Source: Lactonifactor longoviformis DSM 17459 (GTDB lineage Bacteria; Bacillota; Clostridia; Lachnospirales; Lachnospiraceae). Taken from it: DNA of 32,231 nucleotides. The stretch is from NCBI RefSeq assembly GCF_900129135.1, contig NZ_FQVI01000036.1, positions 1 to 32,231 on the forward strand. The letters are read 5' to 3'. The notes under the pieces are model-generated. The model did no database searches, was not told the origin of the DNA, and saw nothing but the letters and a program-made list of their open reading frames with translations. The position numbers and the translations under genes were made by a program. Positions 14,258 to 23,896 of this stretch are shown in pieces (positions within the stretch are counted from its first letter, which is position 1; every line of letters begins with the position of its first letter).

Positions 14258-16867
14258 ATGAAGAAGTATTATCAAATGGCAAAATCAGAGGTCCGCAAGG
14301 AGATAAACGGCGGGCTGAAGCCTCTCACAGATGCCCAGGTAAAGGAACACCAGGAAAAATACGGTCCTAATGAGCTTGCCGAGGGAAAGAAAAAGACAGT
14401 GCCTCAGATTTTTCTGGAACAGTTTAAAGATTTCCTTGTTATTATCCTGATAATCGCAGCTACGGTATCAGGTTTTTTAGGGGACGCAGAGAGTGCGATT
14501 GTCATTCTGGTGGTTATAACCATCAATGCAATTTTGGGAACCGTACAGACAGTAAAGGCGGAGCAGTCTCTAAACAGCCTGAAAAAGCTTTCCGGGCCGG
14601 AGGCAAAGGTGCGCAGAAGCGGGAACGTTGTAAAAATTCCCTCATCAGAGATTACGGTGGGTGATGAGGTACTGCTGGAGGCCGGCGACTGTGTGCCTGC
14701 CGACGGAAGAATCCTGGAGAATGCCAGTCTGAAGATTGATGAGAGCGCACTCACCGGGGAGAGCCTGGGGGTAGAAAAAACGCATACAAAGCTGGAAGGG
14801 GATAGGCCCCTTGGGGATCAGACCAATATGGTATTCTCCGGAAGCTTTGTCACCTACGGCAGAGGCACCTACCTGGTAACCGGTGTTGGAATGAATACGG
14901 AAGTAGGGAAGATAGCGTCTCTGCTGAAAAGTACGTCAGAGAAAAAGACGCCTCTGCAGATAAATCTGGATAAATTCGGACAGAAATTATCCATTCTGAT
15001 TTTGGTGTTCTGCGGAATTTTATTCGGCATCAGTGTATTCAGGGGGGAATCCATAGGAAATGCATTTTTATTCGCAGTGGCGCTGGCAGTTGCGGCCATA
15101 CCTGAGGCTCTGAGCTCTATTGTAACTATCGTGTTGTCCTTCGGGACCCAGAAGATGGCCCGGGAACACGCCATTATCAGAAAACTGCAGGCGGTGGAGG
15201 GACTGGGAAGTGTCTCTATTATCTGTTCCGACAAAACCGGTACACTGACCCAGAATAAAATGACTGTGGAGGATTACTATACCGACGAGACCAGAATCTC
15301 TGCAGAAAATATTGACTGCAATGACAGTATGCAGTACCGGCTGCTGAAATACAGTATTCTGTGCAATGATTCTACCAATATCAATGGCCAGGAGATCGGA
15401 GATCCCACGGAGACAGCCTTGATTAATATAGGAGATAAGCTTGGAGTGACTGCGGCTTCTGTGAGAGAGCAGTACCCCAGGACAGATGAAATTCCTTTTG
15501 ACAGCGACAGAAAACTTATGTCAACTGCACATATGCTGGAGGACGGATATACCATGGTAACTAAAGGTGCTGTGGATGTCCTTCTGGACAGAATGACACA
15601 TATTCTGAAGGACGGCGGTATACAGCCCTTCACACCGGAAGACAGAAAGGCCATAGAAGCCCAGAACCAGGAATTCTCCAGAGGGGGACTGAGAGTGCTG
15701 GCATTTGCGTGCAAGCAGCTTGAGGAGGGCCGTCCCCTGACGCTGGAAGATGAAAAAGACCTTACATTTATCGGACTGATCTCCATGATGGATCCCCCCA
15801 GGGAAGAGTCTGCGCAGGCTGTTTCCGAATGTATCCGGGCGGGAATTAAACCTATTATGATCACCGGCGATCACAAGGTTACAGCGGCGGCCATAGCAAA
15901 GCGGATCGGGATTCTGAAGGAAGAAAGAGAGGCCTGCGAGGGGGCTGTGATTGAAACTATGGACGATGAACAGCTGAAGGATTTTGTTGAGGGCATATCG
16001 GTATATGCCAGGGTATCCCCGGAACATAAGATACGGATTGTCCGTGCATGGCAGGAAAAGGGGAATATTGTGGCCATGACCGGAGACGGCGTGAACGATG
16101 CTCCTGCACTGAAGCAGGCCGATATTGGCGTGGCAATGGGGATTACAGGAAGCGAAGTTTCCAAGGATGCCGCGTCTATGGTATTGACGGATGATAACTT
16201 TGCCACTATTATTAAGGCAGTGGAAAATGGAAGAAATGTATACAAGAACATAAAAAACTCCATTCAATTTCTTCTTTCCGGAAACTTCGGGGCCATACTG
16301 GCGGTCCTGTACGCTTCTATTATGGCGCTTCCCGTGCCCTTTGCTCCGGTGCACCTGCTGTTTATCAACCTGCTTACGGACAGTCTTCCGGCAATTGCAC
16401 TGGGACTTGAGCCTCATTCCAGCGAGGTGATGGATGAAAAACCAAGGCCCATGAACGAGTCAATCCTGACAAAGGATTTCTTATCCAAGATTGGGCTGGA
16501 AGGACTCTGCATCGGCATTATGACCATGATAGGATTTTACATTGGCTATCAGAACGGGGACGCGCTGCTGGCCAGCACCATGGCATTCGGCACTCTGTGT
16601 ATTTCCCGGCTTTTCCATGGATATAACTGTAAGTCGGATCGGCCGCTTTTGTTTACCAAAAGATTTTTTAACAATAAATATTTATTCGGGGCATTTTTTA
16701 TCGGCCTGTTTCTTATGACCTGTGTATTAATGATCCCAGGACTTCACGGGATTTTTAAGGTACAGACACTTACTCTGACACAGCTGTTTACCGTATATGG
16801 TCTGGCATTTTTGAATCTTCCGGTGATCCAGTTTTTAAAATGGGTGCGCGGCAAGCTGGGCATCTGA
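14258..16867 (+). CDS. P-type cation ATPase, probable Mn2+ exporter
   Basis: An 869-residue P2-type ATPase. Seen: N-terminal cation ATPase domain with GPNEL; the actuator motif TGES (166-169); TM4 motif PEALS (282-286); the phosphorylated Asp325 in SDKTGTLT; the hinge MTGDGVNDAPALK; and six C-terminal membrane segments. Such proteins are often labelled Ca2+ pumps, whose TM4 motif is usually PEGLP. The PEALS form, together with the Mn2+ riboswitch, points to Mn2+ export instead (inference). ATG at 14258 has GGAGG 7 bases upstream; the frame from 14168 begins within the terminator. Mono-cistronic or followed by the AI-2E gene 34 bases on. Confidence 0.93.
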   Translation: MKKYYQMAKSEVRKEINGGLKPLTDAQVKEHQEKYGPNELAEGKKKTVPQIFLEQFKDFLVIILIIAATVSGFLGDAESAIVILVVITINAILGTVQTVKAEQSLNSLKKLSGPEAKVRRSGNVVKIPSSEITVGDEVLLEAGDCVPADGRILENASLKIDESALTGESLGVEKTHTKLEGDRPLGDQTNMVFSGSFVTYGRGTYLVTGVGMNTEVGKIASLLKSTSEKKTPLQINLDKFGQKLSILILVFCGILFGISVFRGESIGNAFLFAVALAVAAIPEALSSIVTIVLSFGTQKMAREHAIIRKLQAVEGLGSVSIICSDKTGTLTQNKMTVEDYYTDETRISAENIDCNDSMQYRLLKYSILCNDSTNINGQEIGDPTETALINIGDKLGVTAASVREQYPRTDEIPFDSDRKLMSTAHMLEDGYTMVTKGAVDVLLDRMTHILKDGGIQPFTPEDRKAIEAQNQEFSRGGLRVLAFACKQLEEGRPLTLEDEKDLTFIGLISMMDPPREESAQAVSECIRAGIKPIMITGDHKVTAAAIAKRIGILKEEREACEGAVIETMDDEQLKDFVEGISVYARVSPEHKIRIVRAWQEKGNIVAMTGDGVNDAPALKQADIGVAMGITGSEVSKDAASMVLTDDNFATIIKAVENGRNVYKNIKNSIQFLLSGNFGAILAVLYASIMALPVPFAPVHLLFINLLTDSLPAIALGLEPHSSEVMDEKPRPMNESILTKDFLSKIGLEGLCIGIMTMIGFYIGYQNGDALLASTMAFGTLCISRLFHGYNCKSDRPLLFTKRFFNNKYLFGAFFIGLFLMTCVLMIPGLHGIFKVQTLTLTQLFTVYGLAFLNLPVIQFLKWVRGKLGI

Positions 16868-16901
16868 CAGCGGATAGGGGTAGAAAGTATTAGGTGAATC
16901 T

Positions 16902-18062
16902 ATGGATTTAGGTAAAGAAAATATAAAAAAACTAAGAGGACTGATTATATTCACCATTTTGATCCTGGTGGGGCTCCAGAATTTTGGAGTAATTATCAAT
17001 GCAGCCCGGTTCCTGCTGAACATTATCTTTCCGTTTGCGCTGGGAGCGGCGGTAGCCTTTGTGCTGAATGTACCCATGCACTTTCTGGAAAAGCACCTGT
17101 TCCAAGAGAGGAAGTGGAAAGGGAATTCTGCGGTAAGAAGGCTGGCCCGCCCGGTCAGTCTGATTCTCACCATGTGTATCGTAATCGGGGTTGTAGTGCT
17201 GGTGATGTTTGTGGTAGTTCCCCAGCTGGGCACCACTATTATGAGTCTGGGAACCAGCCTTCAGAATTTTGCGGTTAACCTTCAGAATTGGGGGGAAAAA
17301 CTGTTTCAGGACAATCAGGAAATTGTGGGGTGGATCAACAGCCTGGAGTTTAATTGGGACCAGATGATTCAGACCGGCATTGATTTCTTTAAGAACGGTG
17401 CGGGAAGTGTGCTGAACTCTACCTTTTCAGCAGCAAAGACCATTATCAGCGGTCTGGCCAACTTCTTTATCGCGTTTGTATTTGCCTGTTATATTCTTCT
17501 GCAGAAGGAGAAACTGAGCAGGCAGGTGAAAAAGATTATGTACGCTTTTTTAAAAAAGGAGCATGTAGAGGTGCTGACCAATGTCTGCTCTCTGTCCTAT
17601 AAGACCTTTTCCAATTTCCTCACGGGACAGTGTGTGGAGGCAGTGATTCTGGGAACCATGTTTTTTATCACAATGACTATTTTCCGGTTCCCGTACGCAC
17701 TGCTGGTTGGAGTTTTGATAGCATTTACAGCCTTAATCCCTATTTTTGGAGCATTTATCGGGTGTGTGATCGGGGCGTTTCTGATACTAATGGTAAGTCC
17801 GGTAAAGGCCATTGGGTTTATTGCCATGTTCCTGATTCTCCAGCAGATTGAGGGAAATCTGATTTACCCTCATGTGGTGGGCGGGTCTGTGGGGCTTCCC
17901 TCCATCTGGGTGCTGGTAGCCGTTACTCTGGGCGGCAGCCTTATGGGCATCGTGGGGATGCTTGTATTTATCCCGCTCAGTTCTGTGGTTTATACCCTCT
18001 TTCGAGGGTGGGTTTACCAAAGGCTGAAAAAGAAAAACATACCCCTGGAACAGATAGAATGA
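16902..18062 (+). CDS. AI-2E/YtvI family membrane protein
   Basis: A 386-residue membrane protein of the AI-2E transporter (PerM/YtvI) family, with about 7-8 hydrophobic segments. Early segments (about 14-60) are followed by a soluble loop of helices (100-165) and the signature near the C-terminus: ALIPIFGAFIGCVIGAFLIL, then QIEGNLIYPHVVGGSVGLPSIWVLVAV. Members export AI-2 in some bacteria or act as Na+/H+ antiporters in others; substrate here is unknown. AGGTG lies 5 bases before the ATG. It lies downstream of the ATPase and upstream of tatD, an arrangement without obvious functional meaning. Confidence 0.88.
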   Translation: MDLGKENIKKLRGLIIFTILILVGLQNFGVIINAARFLLNIIFPFALGAAVAFVLNVPMHFLEKHLFQERKWKGNSAVRRLARPVSLILTMCIVIGVVVLVMFVVVPQLGTTIMSLGTSLQNFAVNLQNWGEKLFQDNQEIVGWINSLEFNWDQMIQTGIDFFKNGAGSVLNSTFSAAKTIISGLANFFIAFVFACYILLQKEKLSRQVKKIMYAFLKKEHVEVLTNVCSLSYKTFSNFLTGQCVEAVILGTMFFITMTIFRFPYALLVGVLIAFTALIPIFGAFIGCVIGAFLILMVSPVKAIGFIAMFLILQQIEGNLIYPHVVGGSVGLPSIWVLVAVTLGGSLMGIVGMLVFIPLSSVVYTLFRGWVYQRLKKKNIPLEQIE

Positions 18063-18102
18063 CAGAAGAACATAAGAAGCCGGAAGGAGAACGAGAGAAG
18101 CG

Positions 18103-18879
18103 ATGGAACGTCCAATGATATTTGACAGCCATGCCCATTATGACGACGAGGCATTTGAACCAGACAGGGATGAACTGCTGGAATCCATGGCAAAGCTGGG
18201 AGTAGGCACAATTATAAATGTAGGAGCCAGTCTGCGCGGCGTCAGAGATACCGTAAAGCTCATGAAGAAATACTCTTTTATCTACGGGGCGGTGGGGGTG
18301 CATCCCGACGAAGTGGGAGATCTGGATGAGACGCAGATGATATGGCTGAGGAGCCTCTGTATGGAGGAGAAGACAGTGGCCATAGGAGAGATTGGGCTTG
18401 ACTATTACTGGAACAAAGAAAACCATGAGGTGCAGAAGCACTGGTTTGTCCGCCAGATGGACCTGGCCAAAGAAGTTGGATTTCCCATAATTGTGCACAG
18501 CCGTGACGCAGCCAGGGACACCCTTGATATTATGAAGTCTGAGCGTGCGGATGCCCTTACGGGTGTGATTCACTGTTACTCGTACTCCAAAGAGCATGCC
18601 AGAGAGTATATGAACATGGGGTACTTACTTGGCATCGGGGGAGTTGCCACCTTTGCCAATGCAAAGAAGCTGAAGGAGATTGCAGCCTATGCCCCTTTGG
18701 ATTACATTCTGCTGGAAACGGACTGTCCGTATCTGGCTCCTGAGCCCCACCGGGGGGAGAGGAATAATTCGTCCTATCTGACGTTTGTTGCCCGGGAGAT
18801 TGCCAGGATAAAGGGGGTCAGCTATGAGACTGTGGTGGAGACCACAGCGGAGAACGCCAGACGGCTGTTTGGCATATAA
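18103..18879 (+). CDS. tatD: TatD family 3'-5' exonuclease / metal-dependent hydrolase
   Basis: A 258-residue metal-dependent DNase of the TatD/YcfH type. Metal ligands are seen in DSHAHYDDEAF (His10, His12), GEIGLDYYW (Glu), IVHSRDA (His), CYSYS preceded by His, and LETDCPYLAPEP (Asp). The length and the RGERNNSSYL segment are typical. These enzymes are linked to DNA repair and nucleic acid turnover. The ATG at 18103 is chosen; an AAGGAG is 13 bases upstream, somewhat far, and an ATG four codons later would be an alternative. A hairpin follows the gene. Confidence 0.92.
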   Translation: MERPMIFDSHAHYDDEAFEPDRDELLESMAKLGVGTIINVGASLRGVRDTVKLMKKYSFIYGAVGVHPDEVGDLDETQMIWLRSLCMEEKTVAIGEIGLDYYWNKENHEVQKHWFVRQMDLAKEVGFPIIVHSRDAARDTLDIMKSERADALTGVIHCYSYSKEHAREYMNMGYLLGIGGVATFANAKKLKEIAAYAPLDYILLETDCPYLAPEPHRGERNNSSYLTFVAREIARIKGVSYETVVETTAENARRLFGI

Positions 18880-18885
18880 TATGGA

Positions 18886-18915
18886 TGGGGATGTCGCTGC
18901 CGGCATCTCCATTTT
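18886..18915 (+). terminator. Terminator after tatD
   Basis: TGGGGATG (18886-18893) pairs with CATCTCCA (18904-18911) with one G-U pair, followed by TTTT (18912-18915), seven bases after the tatD stop. Confidence 0.55.
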
Positions 18916-18943
18916 CCATTTGCTGTAATCCCGGGAAAATGTG

Positions 18944-18972
18944 TTTACAATCTCTATACCGATTGGTATAAT
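18944..18972 (+). promoter_or_regulatory. Promoter with embedded palindrome, TetR autoregulation
   Basis: -35 TTTACA (18944-18949), a 17-base spacer, and a perfect -10 TATAAT (18967-18972). A perfect 16-base palindrome, TATACC-GATT-GGTATA (18955-18970), fills the spacer and overlaps the -10. A dyad so placed is the classic layout of an autorepressor operator; the TetR gene starts 26 bases later. Confidence 0.85.
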
Positions 18973-18997
18973 AGAATCACATAAAGGAGATGCTGCT

Positions 18998-19579
18998 ATG
19001 GATAACAGAGATATGCTGATGCAGGTTGCCCTGGATCTTTTTTATTCCAAGGGCTATGACGCCGTAGGGGTCCAGGAGATTGTTGACAAATCCGGGGTGA
19101 CGAAACCCACGTTATATTATTATTTTGGCAGTAAAAAGGGGCTTTTGGAGAGCTTGCTGGATAAAGGATACAGAAACATTGAGGAGTCCCTTGCAGCGGC
19201 CTGCTCCCACCGGGATTCACTGTCAGACACCCTGTATCATGTAGCCAGATCCTTCTTTGATTATACGGCATCCAACAGGAAGTTTTACCTGCTGATGCTG
19301 TCGCTGTTTTATTCGGCCAGGGAGAATGAGGCCTTTCAGACCGTTTATCCTTATATTCAGAGGTATTACCAGAGAATTGTACAGATATTTGAGGATGCAG
19401 CGCCACAGCTGGGTAATATGAGAGGAAGGCAGAGGCAGTTTGCTGTTGGGTTTACCGGGGTTTTGAACCATCATATTATGATGGCGGCTGAGCATGCCGC
19501 CCCTGACGGAAGAATTGAGATAACCAATGAGGCCACATATGAGATTGTACATCAGTTCATGTATGGCATATTTTCATAA
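18998..19579 (+). CDS. TetR/AcrR family transcriptional regulator
   Basis: A 193-residue regulator. The N-terminal TetR helix-turn-helix is clear: ALDLFYSKGYDAVGVQEIVDKSGVTKPTLYYYFGSKKGLL (about 9-48). The C-terminal ligand domain is variable and its ligand is unknown. AAGGAG is 8 bases before the ATG; the frame from 18941 begins in the promoter and is excluded. It probably represses itself through the palindrome upstream. The GH13 gene begins 46 bases after its stop, so the sugar-metabolism genes may be in the same regulated unit. Confidence 0.92.
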   Translation: MDNRDMLMQVALDLFYSKGYDAVGVQEIVDKSGVTKPTLYYYFGSKKGLLESLLDKGYRNIEESLAAACSHRDSLSDTLYHVARSFFDYTASNRKFYLLMLSLFYSARENEAFQTVYPYIQRYYQRIVQIFEDAAPQLGNMRGRQRQFAVGFTGVLNHHIMMAAEHAAPDGRIEITNEATYEIVHQFMYGIFS

Positions 19580-19625
19580 GCAAATCAGCCATAATACTAA
19601 AAAGACAGGCAGGAGGTAACAGGGA

Positions 19626-20996
19626 ATGAATAAAAAGTGGTATGAAGAGGCAGTATTTTATCATATGTACCCTATCGGGATGACAGGAGCTCCCAGGGAG
19701 AACCGGGAGCAGGAGACCGTGCACAGATTTAAACTGCTTATGGAGTGGCTGCCCCACATAGCGGAGATAGGCTGTACAGCTGTGTATATCGGGCCGTTGT
19801 TTGAGTCATCCACTCACGGGTATGACACAAAGGATTATAAGCTTGTGGACAGAAGACTGGGGGACAATGAAGACTTCCGGTGTTTTGTAGAAAAGGCGCA
19901 CAGGCTGGGGATCCGGATCGTTGTGGACGGGGTGTTCAATCATACGGGGCGGGAATTCTTTGCCTTCAGGGATATTCAGGAGAAGAGAGAGGGTTCCCCC
20001 TATAAAAATTGGTATAAGGGAATTAATTTTGGGGGAAACAACCCCTATAATGACGGCTTTTCCTATGAGGCTTGGAGAAACTGCTTTGAGCTTGTGAATC
20101 TGAACCCGTGGGAGCCGGAAGTAAGGGAGTATCTCCTGGGGGTGATAGACTTCTGGATTGAGACATTTGATATTGACGGGATACGGCTGGATTGTGCGGA
20201 CTGTCTGGAGTTTACATTTATGGAGGAGATGCGCAGGAGAACTCAGGAGAAAAAAGAAGATTTTTGGCTTATGGGCGAGGTGATCCATGGGGATTACAGC
20301 CGGTATATAGGAGACGGGCAGCACTTGCTCCACAGCGTCACTAATTATGAGCTGCACAAGGGATTGTACTCCGGTCATAACGATCACAATTACTTTGAGA
20401 TTGCCCATACCATACGGAGGGAATTTGATGAAAACGGGGGGATCTACAGGGGCATGAAGCTTTATTCCTTTGTGGATAACCATGATGTAGACCGTATTGC
20501 CAGCAAACTTACCGTCAAAGCCCATCTGCATCCAGTCTATACACTTCTCTACACACTGCCCGGCATTCCTTCTGTCTATTATGGATCGGAATGGGGGATT
20601 ACCGGAAAGAAAGAGGGGCCTGACGACGGTCCTCTGCGCCCGGCGGTGGATTTGGGGAAGGCGCTGGAGGAGAACAGGGACTCCCGGATCCTGGAATGGG
20701 TGAGAACCCTGGGCCGTATCCATAAGGAGCATCCATGTCTTGCCCTGGGGCAGTATCGTGAGCTGGTGCTGACCAACCGGCAATATGCATTTTCCAGAAC
20801 ATGGGAAGGGGACCTGCTGATTGCTGCAGTAAACAACGATGAAAAGGAAGCGCCGGTAAGGATACCTGTCCCTGACGGGGGGAGAAGGTATCAGAATGCG
20901 GTTACCAAGGAAGAGATTCCGGTGGAGAACGGAAGTCTTGGCATTACTGTGGAGGCAGCAGGGAGTGTTCTCATTACCTGGCTGGCCGGAGAGTAA
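19626..20996 (+). CDS. GH13 alpha-amylase family glycosidase
   Basis: A 456-residue intracellular GH13 enzyme (no signal peptide). The (beta/alpha)8 barrel carries the four conserved regions: DGVFNHTGRE (101-110), GIRLDCAD with nucleophile Asp189, LMGEVIHGD with acid/base Glu218, and FVDNHDVDR with Asp287. A short C-terminal beta domain follows. The small size without N-terminal starch-binding domain suggests maltodextrin glucosidase or maltogenic amylase activity; substrate not determined. AGGAGG lies 9 bases before the ATG. With glgB next to it, a part in alpha-glucan or glycogen turnover is likely. Confidence 0.9.
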   Translation: MNKKWYEEAVFYHMYPIGMTGAPRENREQETVHRFKLLMEWLPHIAEIGCTAVYIGPLFESSTHGYDTKDYKLVDRRLGDNEDFRCFVEKAHRLGIRIVVDGVFNHTGREFFAFRDIQEKREGSPYKNWYKGINFGGNNPYNDGFSYEAWRNCFELVNLNPWEPEVREYLLGVIDFWIETFDIDGIRLDCADCLEFTFMEEMRRRTQEKKEDFWLMGEVIHGDYSRYIGDGQHLLHSVTNYELHKGLYSGHNDHNYFEIAHTIRREFDENGGIYRGMKLYSFVDNHDVDRIASKLTVKAHLHPVYTLLYTLPGIPSVYYGSEWGITGKKEGPDDGPLRPAVDLGKALEENRDSRILEWVRTLGRIHKEHPCLALGQYRELVLTNRQYAFSRTWEGDLLIAAVNNDEKEAPVRIPVPDGGRRYQNAVTKEEIPVENGSLGITVEAAGSVLITWLAGE

Positions 20997-21044
20997 GTCT
21001 GGGATAAAAGAATAAATGAAACTAACGGTAAAAGGGGAAAGCAT

Positions 21045-22949
21045 ATGGGTAAAAAATTAGGATTTTCGGATTTGGATGAGTATCTGTTCGGGGAAGGGAC
21101 ACATTATGAGATATACCGTCTGCTGGGCGCGCATCCCACTGCAAAGGGCAAGAAGAAAGGTGTTTATTTTGCGGTGTGGGCCCCTCACGCGGCGTCTGTG
21201 GCTGTGGTGGGTGAGTTTAACGGGTGGGATGAGAAGAAGCATCCCATGCAGCGCAGAAAGAATATGGGCATCTATGAGCTTTTTATCCCGGACGTAAAGG
21301 AGGGAAGCCTTTATAAATACTGTATTACAACAAAAAAAGGCGAGCTTCTCTACAAAGCAGATCCCTATGCCAACTGGTCGGAGAAACGTCCGGGAAATGC
21401 GTCCAGAGTGGCGGATATCAGCAGATTTACATGGGGAGATTCTGTTTGGATGAATAAGCGCCAAAGCTTTGACGCAGATAAAGATCCCATGTCTGTCTAT
21501 GAAGTGCACCCGGGCTCATGGATGAAGCACCCTTTTACCGAGGAGAATAAAGAGGGATTTTACAATTACAGGCAGTTTGCCCATGCCCTGGCGGACTATG
21601 TAAAAAAGATGGGGTATACCCACGTGGAGCTTATGGGGATCGCAGAACATCCCTTTGACGGCTCCTGGGGATATCAGGTGACCGGATACTATGCCCCCAC
21701 ATCCCGCTACGGCACCCCCGGGGACTTTAAGTACCTGGTGAACTACTTGCATAAAAATAAGATAGGGGTGATCCTTGACTGGGTGCCTGCCCATTTTCCG
21801 AAAGATGCCCACGGACTGGCAGATTTTGACGGTACGCCCGTGTATGAATATGCGGATCCCAGAAAAGGGGAGCATCCGGACTGGGGAACAAAAGTCTTTG
21901 ACTATGGAAAGAATGAAGTGAAGAACTTCCTCATAGCCAATGCAGTCTTCTGGATGGAGGAATACCATATTGACGGACTCCGGGTGGATGCTGTGGCGTC
22001 TATGCTGTATCTTGATTACGGGCGTGAGGACGGCCAGTGGGTTCCCAACAAATACGGGGAGAATAAAAACCTGGAGGCTATAGAATTTTTCCGGCATTTG
22101 AACTCAGTTGTTCTTGGCAAATATAAGGGCACGGTAATGATTGCCGAGGAATCGACCGCCTGGCCTATGGTGACAGGCCGGCCGGAGGAAGGCGGTCTGG
22201 GATTCAGTCTGAAGTGGAATATGGGGTGGATGCATGATTTCCTGGAATACATGAAGCTGGATCCTTATTTCAGAAAGTTTAACCATTACAAGATGACATT
22301 CTCCCTGACGTATGCATACAGTGAGCGTTATGTTCTGGTGCTCTCCCATGATGAGGTTGTGCATCTGAAATGCTCCATGATCAATAAGATGCCCGGGGAG
22401 GCCGGGGAAAAGTTTGAGAATCTGAAAGCGGGCTACACGTATATGTTCGGGCACCCCGGCAAGAAGCTGCTTTTTATGGGTCAGGATTTCGGCCAGCTTC
22501 AGGAGTGGAGCGAGGAGCGTGAGCTGGATTGGTATCTGCTCGCGGAGGAAAGCCACCAAAAGCTGCAGGACTTTGTAAAGGAATTGCTTTTCCTCTATAA
22601 AAAATATCCCGCTCTTTATGCAAACGATCACAATCCCGAGGGGTTCGAGTGGATAAATGCGGATGATGCGGATAAAAGTATCTTTAGCTTTATCAGGAAG
22701 TCTCCCACAGGACGGAACAACCTGCTCTTTGTGTGTAATTTTACACCGGTAGAGAGGAAGGATTACCGGGTGGGGGTCCCCAAAAGGAAGCAGTATAAGC
22801 TTATATTAAACAGCGCGGATCCCAGGTTCGGCGGGGACCATGAGAGATCCCAGCAGGTATATAAGGCGGTGAAGAAAAATTGGGATAACAGGGAGTTTTC
22901 CTTTGGATATGAACTGCCGCCCCTTTCGGTGTCTGTATTCTTGTATTAA
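21045..22949 (+). CDS. glgB: 1,4-alpha-glucan branching enzyme
   Basis: Makes alpha-1,6 branches in glycogen. The 634 residues include an N-terminal CBM48 domain (about 20-125, YFAVWAPHAASVAVVGEFNGW), and a GH13_9 catalytic domain with VYEVHPGSW, ILDWVPAHFP, nucleophile Asp315 in GLRVDAV, acid Glu in MIAEEST (368/369), and LSHDEVVH. The C-terminal all-beta domain ends YELPPLSVSVFLY. This is the GlgB length without the extra N1 module. GGGGAAAG precedes the start. No glgA, glgC or glgP is nearby, so glycogen synthesis genes lie elsewhere or this enzyme serves a different glucan. Confidence 0.96.
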   Translation: MGKKLGFSDLDEYLFGEGTHYEIYRLLGAHPTAKGKKKGVYFAVWAPHAASVAVVGEFNGWDEKKHPMQRRKNMGIYELFIPDVKEGSLYKYCITTKKGELLYKADPYANWSEKRPGNASRVADISRFTWGDSVWMNKRQSFDADKDPMSVYEVHPGSWMKHPFTEENKEGFYNYRQFAHALADYVKKMGYTHVELMGIAEHPFDGSWGYQVTGYYAPTSRYGTPGDFKYLVNYLHKNKIGVILDWVPAHFPKDAHGLADFDGTPVYEYADPRKGEHPDWGTKVFDYGKNEVKNFLIANAVFWMEEYHIDGLRVDAVASMLYLDYGREDGQWVPNKYGENKNLEAIEFFRHLNSVVLGKYKGTVMIAEESTAWPMVTGRPEEGGLGFSLKWNMGWMHDFLEYMKLDPYFRKFNHYKMTFSLTYAYSERYVLVLSHDEVVHLKCSMINKMPGEAGEKFENLKAGYTYMFGHPGKKLLFMGQDFGQLQEWSEERELDWYLLAEESHQKLQDFVKELLFLYKKYPALYANDHNPEGFEWINADDADKSIFSFIRKSPTGRNNLLFVCNFTPVERKDYRVGVPKRKQYKLILNSADPRFGGDHERSQQVYKAVKKNWDNREFSFGYELPPLSVSVFLY

Positions 22950-22963
22950 TAGGAGGTGCCCGT

Positions 22964-23803
22964 ATGTATAAAGAAAAATGGACGGCTGCACTTATTCAGA
23001 TGGATTCCCGGGAGGATGAGTCCCGGAACCTGGAGGCGGCTGCCCGGAAAGTCAGGGAAGCGGCCCTGCAGGGCGCGGATCTTGTTATGCTTCCGGAGAC
23101 GGTGGATTTTATCGGACGTGATATGAGGAGCCACGGAAAGACTGTTCCTGGGCCTGTTTCAGAGCTGTTCCGGGAATTAGCCAGAGAGAATCACATTTAT
23201 CTCCACTGCGGCAGTATCACAGAGGCAGCGGGAGGGGAAAAGTGCAGAAATACCAGCCTCCTTTTTGATCCCGGGGGAGAGATTGCCGGAAGATACAGCA
23301 AACTGCATCTGTTTGATGTAGAGCTTTCGGGGGGGAAAATGATACGGGAGTCCGCTCAGATTGCGGGCGGAAGCCAGGTGGCCCTTTCCAAAACGGAGCT
23401 GGGAATGCTGGGGTTTGGCATCTGCTATGATATTCGGTTTCCCGAGATGTTCAGAATTATGGGAAAGCATCAGGCGCAGGTGATCCTGGTGTGCGCTAAC
23501 TTTACGGATCCTACGGGACAGGCTCACTGGGAGCCTCTTTTGAGGGCCAGAGCCATTGAAAATACCTGTTATATTCTGGCCTGCGGGCAGTGCGGGGAGA
23601 AGTGGAATTATACGGCCCATGGAAATTCTATGATTGTGGATCCCTGGGGGCGGATTGTGGCCCGGGCCGATAAAAAGGAACAGATTCTGATGGGCGAAAT
23701 AGATATGGGACTGGCAGATAAGACAAGAAGACAGATTCCGTCTCTTGAAAATATTAGGCAAGATGTCTATGAATTAGTGGAAAAATCAGTAAAAATCTAC
23801 TGA
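22964..23803 (+). CDS. Carbon-nitrogen hydrolase (nitrilase superfamily, Nit-like amidase)
   Basis: A 279-residue member of the nitrilase superfamily with the full catalytic triad: Glu45 (MLPETVDF), Lys113 (YSKLHLFDV), Cys154 (GFGICYDIRFPE). The LHLFDVE segment and GICYDIRFPE are the Nit1/Nit2 type, so omega-amidase or deaminated-glutathione-type amidase activity is likely; the true substrate is unknown. AGGAGG spaced 7 bases from the ATG follows the glgB stop closely, so the two are cotranscribed. Link to glycogen metabolism is not evident. Confidence 0.92.
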   Translation: MYKEKWTAALIQMDSREDESRNLEAAARKVREAALQGADLVMLPETVDFIGRDMRSHGKTVPGPVSELFRELARENHIYLHCGSITEAAGGEKCRNTSLLFDPGGEIAGRYSKLHLFDVELSGGKMIRESAQIAGGSQVALSKTELGMLGFGICYDIRFPEMFRIMGKHQAQVILVCANFTDPTGQAHWEPLLRARAIENTCYILACGQCGEKWNYTAHGNSMIVDPWGRIVARADKKEQILMGEIDMGLADKTRRQIPSLENIRQDVYELVEKSVKIY

Positions 23804-23821
23804 CAGAAGGGGAAAATATCT

Positions 23822-23850
23822 TTGCATTTGCTGGAAAAACAAGGTATAAT
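23822..23850 (+). promoter_or_regulatory. Promoter of the small HPr-like gene
   Basis: -35 TTGCAT (23822-23827), a 17-base spacer and a perfect -10 TATAAT (23845-23850), 46 bases before the start codon. Confidence 0.75.
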
Positions 23851-23896
23851 AACAACGAATAGAGCGATAGAATCGGACAGGAAAGGAGAAATTGGA

